From JAKACA01 sp963769255 (GTDB lineage: Bacteria > Actinomycetota > Acidimicrobiia > Acidimicrobiales > Bog-793), in assembly GCA_963769255.1 (NCBI GenBank), contig CAVYKV010000001.1, positions 3,224,001 through 3,288,000 on the forward strand: a stretch of 64,000 nucleotides of DNA, written 5' to 3'. Each line of letters begins with the position of its first letter. The stretch's first letter is position 1. Made by a program: the position numbers and the translations under genes. The notes beneath the pieces were generated by a model. It was not told the DNA's origin, did no database searches, and saw only the letters and a program-made list of their open reading frames with translations. This document shows positions 35,549 to 44,178 of the stretch, piece by piece.

Positions 35549-36293
35549 GGGCCTTCATGCCCTGAAGCTCCCGGCGATGGCCGCCGGGCTGATCGAGCAG
35601 AGGGAGATCCCCGACTACCAGGATCTAGCCTTCGAGGAACGCCTCGGGCTGCTCGTCGACCGGGAGCTCAACGACAGGGACAGACGCCGCCTCGACAGGT
35701 ACCTCAAGGCGGCCAAGCTGCGCACCAACGCCGTGGTCGAGGACGTCGACTTCCGGCGACGACGCGGGCTCGACCGCGCCCAGTTCCTCGGGCTGGCGGA
35801 CGCCGGCTTCGTCGTCAACCATCATGACGTTCTCGTCGTCGGGCCGACCGGGCTCGGAAAGACGTACCTCGCCTGTGCACTGGCCAACGCGGCCATCCGC
35901 CGTGGCCACAACGCCCTCTACGTGCGGGCACCGCGGATGTTGGAGGACCTCGCCATCGCCAGGGTCGACGGCCGCCTGGGCCGGCTCATGGCCAGCTGGG
36001 CGCGCATCGACGTCCTCGTGATCGACGACTTCCTGCTGAGGCCGCTCACCTCGGACCAGGCAGCCGACATGCTGGAGGTGATCGAGGACCGCCACGGGCT
36101 CCGCTCGACGATATTCACGAGTCAACTGCCCGTCCCGATATGGCACGCCGCCCTCGGGGATCCGACCGTCGCCGACGCGATTCTCGACAGAATCCTCGAG
36201 AAGCTGCACCGTATCGAGCTCGAAGGCGGCTCCATGCGCCGGCCCGAGAGCGAGAGCCGGCGGCGGCAACCGGCCAAGGAAGCGTCGTCGTAG
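35526..36293 (+). CDS. istB: IS21-family helper ATPase IstB (element B)
   Basis: A 255-residue AAA+ ATPase. Walker A is VVGPTGLGKTYLACALANAA near residue 105, Walker B is RIDVLVIDDFLLRPL near 165, and the family C-terminus is AILDRILEKLHRIELEGGSMR. IstB remodels target DNA and activates IstA. It overlaps istA by 23 bases and is intact. Confidence 0.95.
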   Translation: MLNNQTIEGLHALKLPAMAAGLIEQREIPDYQDLAFEERLGLLVDRELNDRDRRRLDRYLKAAKLRTNAVVEDVDFRRRRGLDRAQFLGLADAGFVVNHHDVLVVGPTGLGKTYLACALANAAIRRGHNALYVRAPRMLEDLAIARVDGRLGRLMASWARIDVLVIDDFLLRPLTSDQAADMLEVIEDRHGLRSTIFTSQLPVPIWHAALGDPTVADAILDRILEKLHRIELEGGSMRRPESESRRRQPAKEASS

Positions 36294-36417
36294 TGGCCGG
36301 CCGCCAAAGCCAGCTCCCACAAGGCCAAACCGAGCTGCCGGCGCCAGAACCATTGCGTTACGCTTTCGAGGAGGGGTCGGCGGGAGCTTCCACTGCCCGA
36401 GCTGCGACCGGGACATC

Positions 36418-36681
36418 GTGACCGCCATCGCCGGCGTGTTCGCCTGCCCGAAGGTCGGGTCGCCTCAGCGGTTCTGCTCGGCGTCTTGCCGCCAGGCGGC
36501 CTATCGTCGCCAGAAGGCCGGCGTCGCCGAGTCCCACCCCGGGCCAGTTCAAAGGCGGCCGGAGTCGTCGTCTCAAGAACGCCGGAGAGAAGACGCCCGC
36601 CCAGCAGTCACACAAGGGCTCGGTCGTTCAGTAAGTTCGCATCGTCTGCCAGCCGTCGCCCAACGCCACAGAAGGAGGTGA
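36418..36681 (+). CDS. Small zinc-ribbon-like ORF downstream of istB (start uncertain)
   Basis: The core is RFCSASCRQAAYRRQKAG, a Cys-pair motif that I associate with a small accessory ORF found after istB in many actinobacterial IS21 elements. A first Cys pair (FHCPSC, then VFACP) is encoded in the same frame upstream of the GTG at 36418, so the true gene probably starts near 36360, where I find no standard start codon. The C-terminal part is low-complexity. The protein may be non-functional. The rest of 36294-36783 holds only the IS right end. Confidence 0.4.
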   Translation: MTAIAGVFACPKVGSPQRFCSASCRQAAYRRQKAGVAESHPGPVQRRPESSSQERRREDARPAVTQGLGRSVSSHRLPAVAQRHRRR

Positions 36682-37078
36682 CTTCGAGGGCTCAGCTCGA
36701 CCCAACGTCGGCCGCCAGGCGGCCTCCGACCGGAGGTGTACGAAAACTCCCGGACTGGGTGTACGAAAACGCCGGAATGCTCACCCACCAGTTCCGGCAC
36801 TCCTATGCCACGAACCTCCTGCGACGCGGTGTGGCACCGGAGGTCGTGCAGAGACTGATGGGGCCACGCCTCTATCTCGACAACGATCGACACGTACTGT
36901 CACCTTGGGGCCGAGGACGCCAGGCGGGCGCTTGTCACGGCCGGGGTGCTGGCGGAGACGTCCCCGAGGCCGGCAGCATGAGCGCGCTCGCTCTGGCACT
37001 TCAGACCGAAGCGGTGAACTTGAGCGATCGCCTCGCCGCTGAGCTGCGCCCTCAGTTCGCAGAACCGGTGATCCTCGT

Positions 37079-38627
37079 GTACTTGGATAGCGGGGTCCAC
37101 CACCTGAGCAGAGCTCGCGCGTATCGTTGTGGATCTCACCTCGTACCCCTCCCGCCGGCTCAGAGCCCAACTCCTACAAGGAGTTGGTGAGCGAGATCGC
37201 CAGTCTGCGGAAGATGCTCGAGCGCAACACCGCCGAGGTCGCGAAGCTGAACGAGCGCCTCAGCCAGCGCGATGCCCGCATCGCCGAGCTGGAGCGGCTT
37301 CTCCAGGACTCCCGCCGTTCGGGCAAGCGCCAGGCGGCTCCGTTCTCCAAAGGCGACCCGAAGGAGGAGCCGGCACGTCCCGGACGACGGAGCGGTGACG
37401 CTCATGGTCGCCACGGTCATCGCATGGCTCCCGTCGGTCCCCCCGACCGGACGATCGACGTGCCGCTGCCGGCATGCTGCCCTGACTGCGGAGGGGAGGT
37501 CGAGCACGAGCGGACTGCCGAGCAGTTCCAGGTCGAGCTTCCCGAGATGCGCCCGGTCACCACGAAGTTCGCCGTCGGCGTCGGCCGCTGCCGCAACTGC
37601 GGCAGGAGAGTGCAGGGCCGCCATGGCGAGCAGACCTCGGACGCCCTCGGCGCTGCCTGCTCCCAGGTGGGTCCGACGGCGAAGGCATGGGCGGCCTGGC
37701 TGCACTACGGCCTCGGGCTGAGCTTTGTGAAGTCGACCAGCCTGCTCGCCCGCCTCGGGGTCAAGGTCTCAGCCGGGGCACTCTGCCAAGCGGCCCAGTC
37801 GTCCTCGACCGACCTCTTCGCGGTGCAGGCCTCGATCGTCAAAGCCGTGAATGACTCGGCCATGATCGTTCCCGACGAGACGGGCTGGCGCGTCGGCGGC
37901 GAGGGTGCCTGGCTCTGGGTGGCAGCGACCCATAACGCCACTGCCTACTGGGTCGCCGACGGCCGCGGCTTCGATCAAGCCTGCGAGGTGATCTCGCCGG
38001 AGTTCTCCGGCGTCATGGTGCGAGACGGCTGGGCTCCTTACCGCCGCTTCGGCAACGCCACGCACCAAACGTGTTTGGCCCACCTCTGTCGTCGAAGCGA
38101 CGAGCTCATCGCCGACCTGCCCGTCTCGGGGCGGGACACGCCCCGCAAGGTGCGGGAGATCCTGACCGAGGCGCTCATCGCCCGCGAGCTCGAAGATGGC
38201 GAGCGGGCGACGGTGATCGCCGACCTCGCCGAGCGGGTCGAGATGCTCGCCGACGACGCTCATCCCCACAACGAGAACCGCAAGCTCGTGGCGCACCTGT
38301 ACGCCGAGCGAGAAGCTTTGTTCAGCTTCCTCACCCACCCTGGCACCGACGCCACCAACTGGCGGGCAGAGCAAGCCGTCAGGCCAGCGGTCGTCAACCG
38401 AAAGGTCTGGGGCGGCAACCGCACCTGGCGTGGAGCTGTGACGCAGGGCCGCATGATGAGCGTGCTGCGGACGGCGTCTCAGCAGGGAGTCGACGCCATC
38501 GACTTCTTGAGCCGACTCGCTCGTGCACCCACGCCGGCAGAGGTTCCTTCGCTTTTCATCTGAATCGCCGGCTGTTCGGATCCACATTCACTGAACTACG
38601 GGACGTCGCGCCTCGCTATCCAAGTAC
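37079..38627 (+). mobile_element. IS66-family insertion sequence, copy B (intact)
   Basis: 1,549 bases ending in GTACTTGGATAGCG inverted repeats. It is flanked by TCCTCGT on both sides (37072-37078 and 38629-38635); with one mismatch (A/G) this is the 8-base duplication expected for IS66. It sits in tnpB of the Tn554-like element. The transposase is full length, so this is probably the active source of copy A. Confidence 0.92.
37127..38563 (+). CDS. IS66-family transposase (copy B)
   Basis: A 478-residue protein. It starts with a coiled-coil leader (IASLRKMLERN, LSQRDARIAELERLL), then a zinc-binding part with CCPDCGGE and CRNCGRRVQ, and a DDE core: Asp in VPDETGWRVGG near residue 250, Asp in VMVRDGWAPYRRFG near 295, and Glu in NWRAEQAVRPAVVNRKVWGG near 420. 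No separate tnpA/tnpB helper genes are present, as in the single-gene branch of the family. It is intact. Confidence 0.94.
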   Translation: MWISPRTPPAGSEPNSYKELVSEIASLRKMLERNTAEVAKLNERLSQRDARIAELERLLQDSRRSGKRQAAPFSKGDPKEEPARPGRRSGDAHGRHGHRMAPVGPPDRTIDVPLPACCPDCGGEVEHERTAEQFQVELPEMRPVTTKFAVGVGRCRNCGRRVQGRHGEQTSDALGAACSQVGPTAKAWAAWLHYGLGLSFVKSTSLLARLGVKVSAGALCQAAQSSSTDLFAVQASIVKAVNDSAMIVPDETGWRVGGEGAWLWVAATHNATAYWVADGRGFDQACEVISPEFSGVMVRDGWAPYRRFGNATHQTCLAHLCRRSDELIADLPVSGRDTPRKVREILTEALIARELEDGERATVIADLAERVEMLADDAHPHNENRKLVAHLYAEREALFSFLTHPGTDATNWRAEQAVRPAVVNRKVWGGNRTWRGAVTQGRMMSVLRTASQQGVDAIDFLSRLARAPTPAEVPSLFI

Positions 38628-40803
38628 GTCCTCGTCGATGCTTCCGATGCCGTGATGGGAGGCGCCTCCTGTAAAGCAGCCAGTTGCGAGCGCACCGGCG
38701 TCGTCATCGGGATGTGCACCGCCCATCACCAGAGCTGGCTGAGCGCGGGTCGACCAGAAGTTGAGAACTGGGCCACCTCTGCCCCGCCGAGCACGAGGTG
38801 GCTCGGGCAGCGGCCGGCTTGCATCGCGGAGTCCTGCCACCGCGGTCGTTTCCAGGACGGGTTGTGCCACAGCCACCACCTTCGCTGGGAGCGGGCCGAG
38901 TTCCCGGATTTGGCACCTTGGGCGGCCGGCCACAGCGGCCCAGCCTTCTCAGCGCGAGGCGCTGTGCGCGATCACCCTCTGCCTGCTCGACAGCGAGGGT
39001 CCATCAGGATTGTGCCGTTCCCACCGTGTTCGGTGGGCCAAGCACGGTCGGCCACCGATCGCTGATTACGTCCTCAGTTGCGAGAGCTTCGGGCGGGACC
39101 GGTTCGACCTGCGGCCATTGCCCACGCCGATGCGCCTCGAGATCGCCTATGCGATCCAGCGTCGGGTCGACGAGCGGCGCACGAAGACCCGGCCGGATGT
39201 GCTGCGCCGTCTTCTCAACCAACTTCGGGACAGTGGCTCGACCTCGCTGTTCGAACGCAGCCCGACGCAGTGGACAGTCGATCTCGGATTCTCGAGCGAG
39301 CGTGGCAGCGTCAGCCGCCGATTCCTCCTCGACGCCATTGGCTACCTCACCGACCTCGTCGACGGCGTCGGATGGGACTGCGAGTACCCGAGAGACGTCT
39401 GGTTGTTACGCAGGATCGGCCACCCGGGCCGGGACATGGCACTGCGGTTCGACGGGCTCGGGCCCTTATGGCTTCGCTCGTTGACCAAACGCTGGGCACG
39501 TTGGCGCTTGTCGACCGGGATTGGAGTGGCCACCGTGATCGTCGACGTCCGCGCCATCACGAGGTTCTCCAAGTCGTGCTCGTCACTCGAGCGAGGGCCC
39601 GAGGCCTTGACGCGCCAGTTGATCGAGGCCCATCTCGGAAACCTCGCCGTGCTCTACCCGCACGCGAAGACGCGGATCGGTCAGATCGGAAGCCTTGCCG
39701 GATTGCTCGTCGCAGCTCGACAGCACGGGTGGGAGCCACGGCTCGGTCCGCAGGCCGAGATTTACAGCGAGGACTACCCACGGCGAGACGCTGCCCTCCC
39801 AAGAGCGCTGCCCGAGGTGGTGATGAGCCAACTGGAGCGGGAGGAGAACCTGGCTCGCTTCTCCGATCTCCGTGGTCGCCTCATCGCGAGAATCCTTATG
39901 GTACAGGTCTTCGGGTCGGGGACGGCTGCAGCGCTGGCACTCGACTGCATCGTTCGTGACGTCCAAGGAGCGCCGTACCTGCGATACAGGAACCACAAGA
40001 TGGACGCGAGGCGGTTGTCCCGATCGACCATGAGCTGGCGAGAGGATCAGGGTCCAACAGGACGCTGTCATCGCTGAGTTCCCCGGTGGGCGGTACTTGT
40101 TGCCTCGCCCGACGCGGAACCCCGATGGCCACGTGGCCTTCAGCACAGCCACCTTCCGCGGAGAGCTCGTAGCTTGGCTGCTCGCCTGCGACGTGCGTGA
40201 CCAGCTCGGCCGCCCCGTCAAGGTGACTCCGCACCAATGGCGCCATACCTATGGGACAAGACTGATCAACAACGACGTCCCCCAAGAGACGGTGCGGCGC
40301 CTCCTCGACCACGACTCTCACGAGATGACGTCTCACTACGCCCGTTTTCGGACCAGACGATCCGCGACCAGTGGGAGCAGGCTCGGAAGGTGAACGTCGC
40401 CGGCGAAGTACTGGCGACGAGAGTCCGGACCGCTCGCAGAGGCCGTCTGGATGAAGAACAACGTCGCCCGCGCCAAGATGGCGCTGCCGAACGGGTACTG
40501 CACCCTTCCGGTCCAGCAGCGCTGTGAGTATGCGAACGCCTGCCTGACGTGCCCGGTCTTTGTCACCACCGTCGAGTTCCTTCCCCAGCACCAGCGCCAG
40601 CTCGAGTCGACTCGTGCGTTGATCGACCATGCGGAACGAGAGGGCCATCAGCGGATGACCGAGATGAACCGCACCGTCGAGCGAAACCTGCAGGCGATCA
40701 TCGCTGCGCTCAGTTCCGATCACGACGGGGGCGAGCGTCGGCCCGGCGAAGCACGCTCCGAGACGGCCGGTAAAGCAGCTCACATCGCGAGACGCGGGCT
40801 CCG

Positions 40804-41184
40804 ATGCTGCCTGACAACTCCGAGCGGTTGAGGAAGTTGGCTCGAACGCGCCATGAAGCGACGTTGCAGCGAGCAGAGGCAGCGCTGGCATCGATGCCAC
40901 GAGGCGAGGTCGTCACGGTGGCGCGGCTGGCCGCGATCGCAGGGGTGTCGCGGTCGTGGCTCTACGGCCAGCCCGACCTACTGGACGGTATCGGGAACCG
41001 GAACCACTCGAGGGTCGGAGGCGGCAGGGTCGCGACAGACAGCCGAGCGAGCACAGACTCGAATCTTCGTCGGCTCGAACTCGCCCACGACCGGGTCACG
41101 GAACTGATGAAGGAGAACACTCAGCTGCGAGATGCAGTCGCACGCCTGCACGGTCAGTTGCGGGAAGCGGCCATTGGCTTCTGA
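40804..41184 (+). CDS. tnpC: TnpC-like DUF6262 protein of the Tn554-like transposon
   Basis: A 126-residue protein. LRKLARTRHEATLQRAEAAL leads to a helix-turn-helix-like VTVARLAAIAGVSRSWLYGQPDL near residue 45, and the C-terminal third is a coiled coil (LELAHDRVTELMKENTQLRDAVARL). This is the usual third gene after the paired recombinases, like TnpC of Tn554, which aids transposition. It overlaps the end of tnpB by 28 bases. It is intact, unlike its two partners. Confidence 0.82.
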   Translation: MLPDNSERLRKLARTRHEATLQRAEAALASMPRGEVVTVARLAAIAGVSRSWLYGQPDLLDGIGNRNHSRVGGGRVATDSRASTDSNLRRLELAHDRVTELMKENTQLRDAVARLHGQLREAAIGF

Positions 41185-41305
41185 GGGTCACACGACGTCT
41201 CGCGACCACAATGATCGCGGCTGACGGGGAGCCAGTCATGCACACTTGTCCACAACACATTGGTGCAGTTCAGCGGACAATTCTGGACTCATATGGGTAG
41301 ATAAA

Positions 41306-41954
41306 CTCGGCGACCACCGGGTTAGGGAACAGTGTGTACCCAGTCCGAGGCCTGGCGGTTGGCAGTGAAGATCGAGGGCTTGCCGGCTCGCTCGGTCACC
41401 AGCTCATAGAGGTCGTCGGCCTGCGAGAGCGTGAAGTCACGCATCGCGAAGTCGTCGAAGACCACGATCTGGGGCCGCGCCCAGCGAGCCAGGCGACTCT
41501 CGAAGCTGCGATCGGCATGGCCGCCGGCGAGGTCGGCGAGCAATCTCGAGGTCTTGGTGAACACGACCGAGTAGCCACGCCGGCACGCCTGGTGACCGAG
41601 TGCCTGGGCGATCATCGACTTGCCGACCCCGACCGGTCCGTGCAGGATCACCGACTCGCCGGCCTCGACGAACCGCAGCGTGGCGAGGTCACGGATCTGG
41701 GTGGTGGGGATCTTCGGGTTGAACGAGAAGTCGTAGTCCTCGATCACACAGGTCTGCTCGAAGTGGGCCGCCTTGAGGCGCCGGGCGAGCCCGACGGTGT
41801 CCCGTCGCGCCGATTCGTCCTCACAGAGCACCTGCAGCAGCTCGACGTGGCCGAGCTCGCCTGCGGAGGCCTGGGACAGCCGGGCGTCGAGGGTCTCGAG
41901 CATCCCGTGCAGCTTCAAGCGGGCGAGTGACTCCTCGAGGTGGTGGGCCTTCAT
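41306..41954 (-). pseudogene. istB: IS21 helper ATPase IstB (element A), frameshifted and interrupted
   Basis: Walker A is ILHGPVGVGKSMIAQALGHQA near residue 105 and Walker B is RPQIVVFDDFAMRDF near 165. After NRQASDW an extra base in the CCC at 39-41 of the 41.3 kb block makes a premature stop; the +1 frame gives WYTLFPNPVVAE and then meets the Tn554-like insertion at 41306. The remaining ~22 codons are at 32721-32786. The start codon overlaps the istA stop by four bases. Confidence 0.88.
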
Positions 41955-43516
41955 TGCGCCTCCTCGAGCCCGAAGAGCCGTTCTGGCCCGTGCAGGTGCG
42001 CAGGTGCAGAGGGCGCCACGAGCTGCTCTTGGTGGTCGTCGTTCTCGGTGGCGGCGACGAGGATCCCCTTCACGGTGCGATAGGAGGGATCCCCGCTCGC
42101 CAGAGCCTTGCGGCAGGCGGCGTCGAGACGATCGGCGCCGTGCTTGTCGGCGAGACCGACGATGCCCTGCGCCTGGCGCAGCCGATAGAGGGCGTTCACC
42201 TCCATCAGGCCATCGACGAGGGTGGCCACCGACCCGCCGAGCTCGGACGCCCGGTGACGGCACCAGGTCGGGGTGCGCATCATGAAGGCGATCTTCTCGG
42301 GCGGGTAGTGGTCGTAGTTGGTCTGCTTGCCGCGCTCGACGCGCACGTGGGTGGCGACCAGTACTCCATCCGCGTAGATCTCGACGGTGACGGCGCCCTC
42401 GCGGGTCTTCACCTCCTTGCCGATGAAACGCCAGGGCACCGAGTAGATCGCCTTGCCGACCTTGACGTGGATGTCGGGCGGGACCTTGCGGTCATTCCAG
42501 TCGGCGAGCTCGAAGGGTGAGCGCGGCAGCGGGACGAGGGCGGCCTTCTCCTCGGCCTCGAACAGCTCGGACGGGACGGCGCCGTCGAGGCCGCGGTGTT
42601 GGCGCCGATTGGCTACCTCCGCGCACCAGCGCAGTGCGTCAGCCTGCATTTGCGCGAGGCTCGTGAACTCGGCCGACCGGCCGGCGAAGAAGGAGTCGCG
42701 TGCATATGGAACAGGTCGCTCGACCCGTGCCTTGTCACGCGGCTTTCCCTGGCGAGCCGGGTCGACGAGGCATTGGTAGTGATTGGCGAACTCCCCGAAG
42801 GCCTTGTTGATCAACGGGTCGTAGAGGTCCGCCTTGATGACGCCGGTCTTCAGGTTGTCGGGCACGATCCGGAGCACGCCGCCCGTGAAGAACTCGAAGG
42901 CCAGCACGTGGCTCTCGACCCAGGAACGCTCGTCGATCTTGAGCACCGGGCGGAGGAACATCAGCCGCGAGAAGGCGAGCACGATGATGAAGCCCCAGAC
43001 ACGGCGGGTCCGTCCGCTCGCCGGGTCGAGCCAGCGTCCGAGCAGGCCGTAGTCAACTTGTGCTTCCTCGCCGGCCGGTGGTGTCTCCCGCAGCACCCGC
43101 ACCGCCGAGCGGGCCACCTCCTCGTCGAAGCGTCCGGCGATGTAGCGGCGGAGCGAGGACTGCGAGGACGACAGGCCGTGGTCGTCGCGCAGCCGCTGGT
43201 GCATCGTTGCCACGGTCACCTCGCCGATCCATCCCTTGATGCGCTCGTGATGCGGCTCGATCTCCGGCCAGGTGCTCTGGCGCATCGAGCGGTCCACGAT
43301 CTCGGGGAACCACCCCTCGACGAGGCCCTTCCAGTCCGCCGCGCTGAGCGGTGGCCCACCGGGGAGGATGCCGGCGGCAGTGGCCGGCTGGGTGTATTTG
43401 CGCACCGTCTTCGGGTCGATCCCGAGCGAGCTCGAGAGCTCGCCGATGCGGCGGCCTGCGTGCCAGTGCTGCAGCAGTTCTACGACGTCGATCACTCTGA
43501 TCGCTCTCCTTGCCAC
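41951..43516 (-). CDS. istA: IS21-family transposase IstA (element A)
   Basis: A 521-residue protein. The GTG at 43516 after GGAGGGCAA is chosen over an upstream frame that runs into the terminal repeats. The N-terminal HTH is HAGRRIGELSSSLGIDPKTVRKY, and the DDE core has AQVDYGLLGRWL (Asp near residue 150), RIVPDNLKTGVI (Asp near 215) and RDKARVERPVPYAR (Glu near 260). The C-terminal barrel reads AIYSVPWRFIGKEV. It appears intact, but its partner istB is not. Confidence 0.93.
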   Translation of the reverse strand: MARRAIRVIDVVELLQHWHAGRRIGELSSSLGIDPKTVRKYTQPATAAGILPGGPPLSAADWKGLVEGWFPEIVDRSMRQSTWPEIEPHHERIKGWIGEVTVATMHQRLRDDHGLSSSQSSLRRYIAGRFDEEVARSAVRVLRETPPAGEEAQVDYGLLGRWLDPASGRTRRVWGFIIVLAFSRLMFLRPVLKIDERSWVESHVLAFEFFTGGVLRIVPDNLKTGVIKADLYDPLINKAFGEFANHYQCLVDPARQGKPRDKARVERPVPYARDSFFAGRSAEFTSLAQMQADALRWCAEVANRRQHRGLDGAVPSELFEAEEKAALVPLPRSPFELADWNDRKVPPDIHVKVGKAIYSVPWRFIGKEVKTREGAVTVEIYADGVLVATHVRVERGKQTNYDHYPPEKIAFMMRTPTWCRHRASELGGSVATLVDGLMEVNALYRLRQAQGIVGLADKHGADRLDAACRKALASGDPSYRTVKGILVAATENDDHQEQLVAPSAPAHLHGPERLFGLEEAQ

Positions 43517-43590
43517 TTGCCCTCCTCGCCTCGGCGACGAGGAGGATGCTGAACGGGTCAGTGGCCGGAGCGAGGGATACCCTCCCGCTA

Positions 43591-43690
43591 GGGAATTCCG
43601 TGACGGAGCCATGGGGAATTCCGTGACAGCGGGTTAGGGAATTCCGTGACGGAAAACGGCTTCGAATCGGGAATTACGTGACGGCTGACA
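43591..43690. repeat. Multiple terminal repeats of IS21 element A
   Basis: GGGAATTCCGTGAC occurs at 43591, 43614 and 43637, and GGGAATTACGTGAC at 43669. The spacings are 23, 23 and 32, with the last copy at the IS tip. These are transposase-binding repeats of the IS21 kind. Confidence 0.88.
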
Positions 43691-43858
43691 GGTGTACTCG
43701 TTCGTCGTTGGCTTGGAGTGCGGAAGCGTGACCTGCGCCATGACCCGGGCCATGTAGCCGAGATTCTCGGTACGGCGGGCCATCTCGATTTCGGCGGCGA
43801 AGACTTCAGCGGCAATGGCGCTCAGGCTGCCCATGGAGTCGAAGAGATCGTCGCTCAT
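43691..43858 (-). pseudogene. 5' fragment of a plasmid RepA-like replication gene, cut by IS21 element A
   Basis: About 56 residues remain: SLSAIAAEVFAAEIEMARR, then LGYMARVMAQVTLPHSKPTTNEYT, which matches the start of plasmid RepA-type initiators ('LVQATLPHSDP...RNG'). IS21 element A begins right after the ACC codon at 43691. The ATG overlaps the stop of the ribbon-helix-helix gene (ATGA). The 3' part of repA is not found in the window, so it was lost with the left IS end. The family call rests on a short segment. Confidence 0.6.
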
Positions 43859-44178
43859 GTTCGTGCTCTCCTGGTCCGAAGATGTCCCTGAAGGGCATCG
43901 ACGATGACCTGGCTCTTGCTGCGCCCGGAGTTGGCTACCTCTGTTTCAACGGCTTTCACAAGTGATACAGGGCAGTAGAACGTGACCCGAGTGTGGGTGT
44001 CTTCCCAGCGCTCCTCCGGGGGGGTGGACGGTTTACCGTCTACGGTCAACGGTGGACGGTCAACGGTGGGGCCGGAGACATCCGAGACGCTGGGGGGAGC
44101 TTGGTAGAGCGCTTCACGGCCCTTCGGTGCTGGTGCGTTCCCAGCTTGCAACCGATCATGCAGCGAGGTTCTTGCCAC
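43855..44178 (-). CDS. Ribbon-helix-helix protein in parA operon (ParG-like role likely)
   Basis: 107 residues from the GTG at 44178, which follows GGGAGG by eight bases. The N-terminal half is polar and disordered, and its codons contain the ACGGT repeats. The C-terminal ~50 residues (HTRVTFYCPVSLVKAVETEVANSGRSKSQVIVDAL) form a ribbon-helix-helix DNA-binding domain. In plasmids a small RHH protein after parA is the centromere-binding partner. It starts 23 bases before the parA stop and ends over the repA start. Confidence 0.72.
   Translation of the reverse strand: MARTSLHDRLQAGNAPAPKGREALYQAPPSVSDVSGPTVDRPPLTVDGKPSTPPEERWEDTHTRVTFYCPVSLVKAVETEVANSGRSKSQVIVDALQGHLRTRRART
44025..44069. repeat. 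ACGGT repeats inside the RHH gene
   Basis: ACGGTTTACCGT (arms ACGGT/ACCGT) is followed by two exact tandem copies of ACGGTCAACGGTGG at 44042-44069. The same pentamer recurs upstream of parA. It is a candidate partition site or operator. Confidence 0.6.

Larger units (their letters stand above)
33809..36783 (+). mobile_element. IS21-family insertion sequence, element B (complete)
   Basis: 2,975 bases with istA and istB intact. The ends match as inverted repeats: TGAGTAATCCGGAGGTTTCC at the left and TGAGCATTCCGGCGTTTTCG at the right. The target duplication is a perfect CCCACCAG (33801-33808 and 36784-36791). Inside the left end, CGTACACC recurs at 33829, 33851 and 33873 (22-base period), and the right end has a similar pair, the multiple terminal repeats typical of IS21. 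It lies in the tnpA gene of the Tn554-like element and looks active. Confidence 0.95.
32852..36981 (+). pseudogene. tnpA: TnpA-like tyrosine recombinase, split by IS21 element B and frameshifted
   Basis: The N-terminal piece (32852-33808) has the SAM-like DNA-binding part (LSAIERSPNTVRAYAHDL) and the first half of the catalytic domain with the first Arg in LAGSGIRVGEALGLRHEDI, ending IDFTPHQ. The reading continues in frame after the IS21 copy at 36792 with FRHSYATNLLRRGVAPEVVQRLM (catalytic H-x-x-R). An extra G in the GGGG at 36860-36863 then breaks the frame; correcting it gives GHASISTTIDTYCHLGAEDARRAL, including the Tyr nucleophile, to a TGA at 36979. The last four bases, ATGA, overlap the tnpB start, as in Tn554. 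Confidence 0.88.
36978..40831 (+). pseudogene. tnpB: TnpB-like tyrosine recombinase, split by IS66 copy B with several frameshifts
   Basis: It starts MSALALALQTEAVNL at the ATGA overlap with tnpA and is cut after EPVIL by IS66 copy B. Beyond the IS, with the duplicated TCCTCGT removed, it continues DASDAVMGGASCKAASC with Cys/His clusters (CTAHHQSW, LCHSHHLRW, LCRSHRVRW). At least five single-base indels follow: near 38950, 40005, 40040, 40345 and 40425. The catalytic end is still readable: KVTPHQWRHTYGTRLINN, LLDHDSHEMTSHYA with the Tyr, then PNGYCTLPVQQRC and ACLTCPVF, the Cys-rich tail seen in Tn554-type TnpB. The number of indels indicates long decay. Confidence 0.85.
32787..41305 (+). mobile_element. 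Tn554-like transposon (tnpA-tnpB-tnpC) inserted in istB
   Basis: The element carries three recombinase genes in the Tn554 order: two tyrosine recombinases and a small DUF6262/TnpC-like gene. Its ends read TTATCTA going inward from both sides (32787 and about 41304). It is flanked by CTCGG on both sides (32782-32786 and 41306-41310) within an istB gene that becomes continuous when the element is removed. It holds no cargo beyond tnpABC. Two other elements have landed in it: IS21 element B in tnpA, and IS66 copy B in tnpB. It is certainly dead now. Confidence 0.85.
41306..43690 (-). mobile_element. IS21-family insertion sequence, element A (left end missing, istB interrupted)
   Basis: The intact right end is at 43690 (TGTCAGCCGTCACGTAATTCCC reading inward). 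istA and most of istB follow, and the rest of istB is at 32721-32786 beyond the inserted Tn554-like transposon. The other terminal repeat is gone, lost with sequences left of IS66 copy A. Element A landed in a repA gene. It is only distantly related to element B. Confidence 0.9.

Noticed and set aside
31172..38627. Inversion between the two opposed IS66 copies
   Set aside because: Copy B has matching target repeats on both sides, so the segment between the copies has not been flipped by recombination.
38652..40831. Several separate small genes after IS66 copy B
   Set aside because: The pieces are in different frames but line up as one TnpB-like recombinase broken by single-base indels.
43591..43690. 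CRISPR-like array of short repeats
   Set aside because: There are only four copies with 9-18-base gaps, at an IS21 tip with no cas genes; these are transposase-binding repeats.
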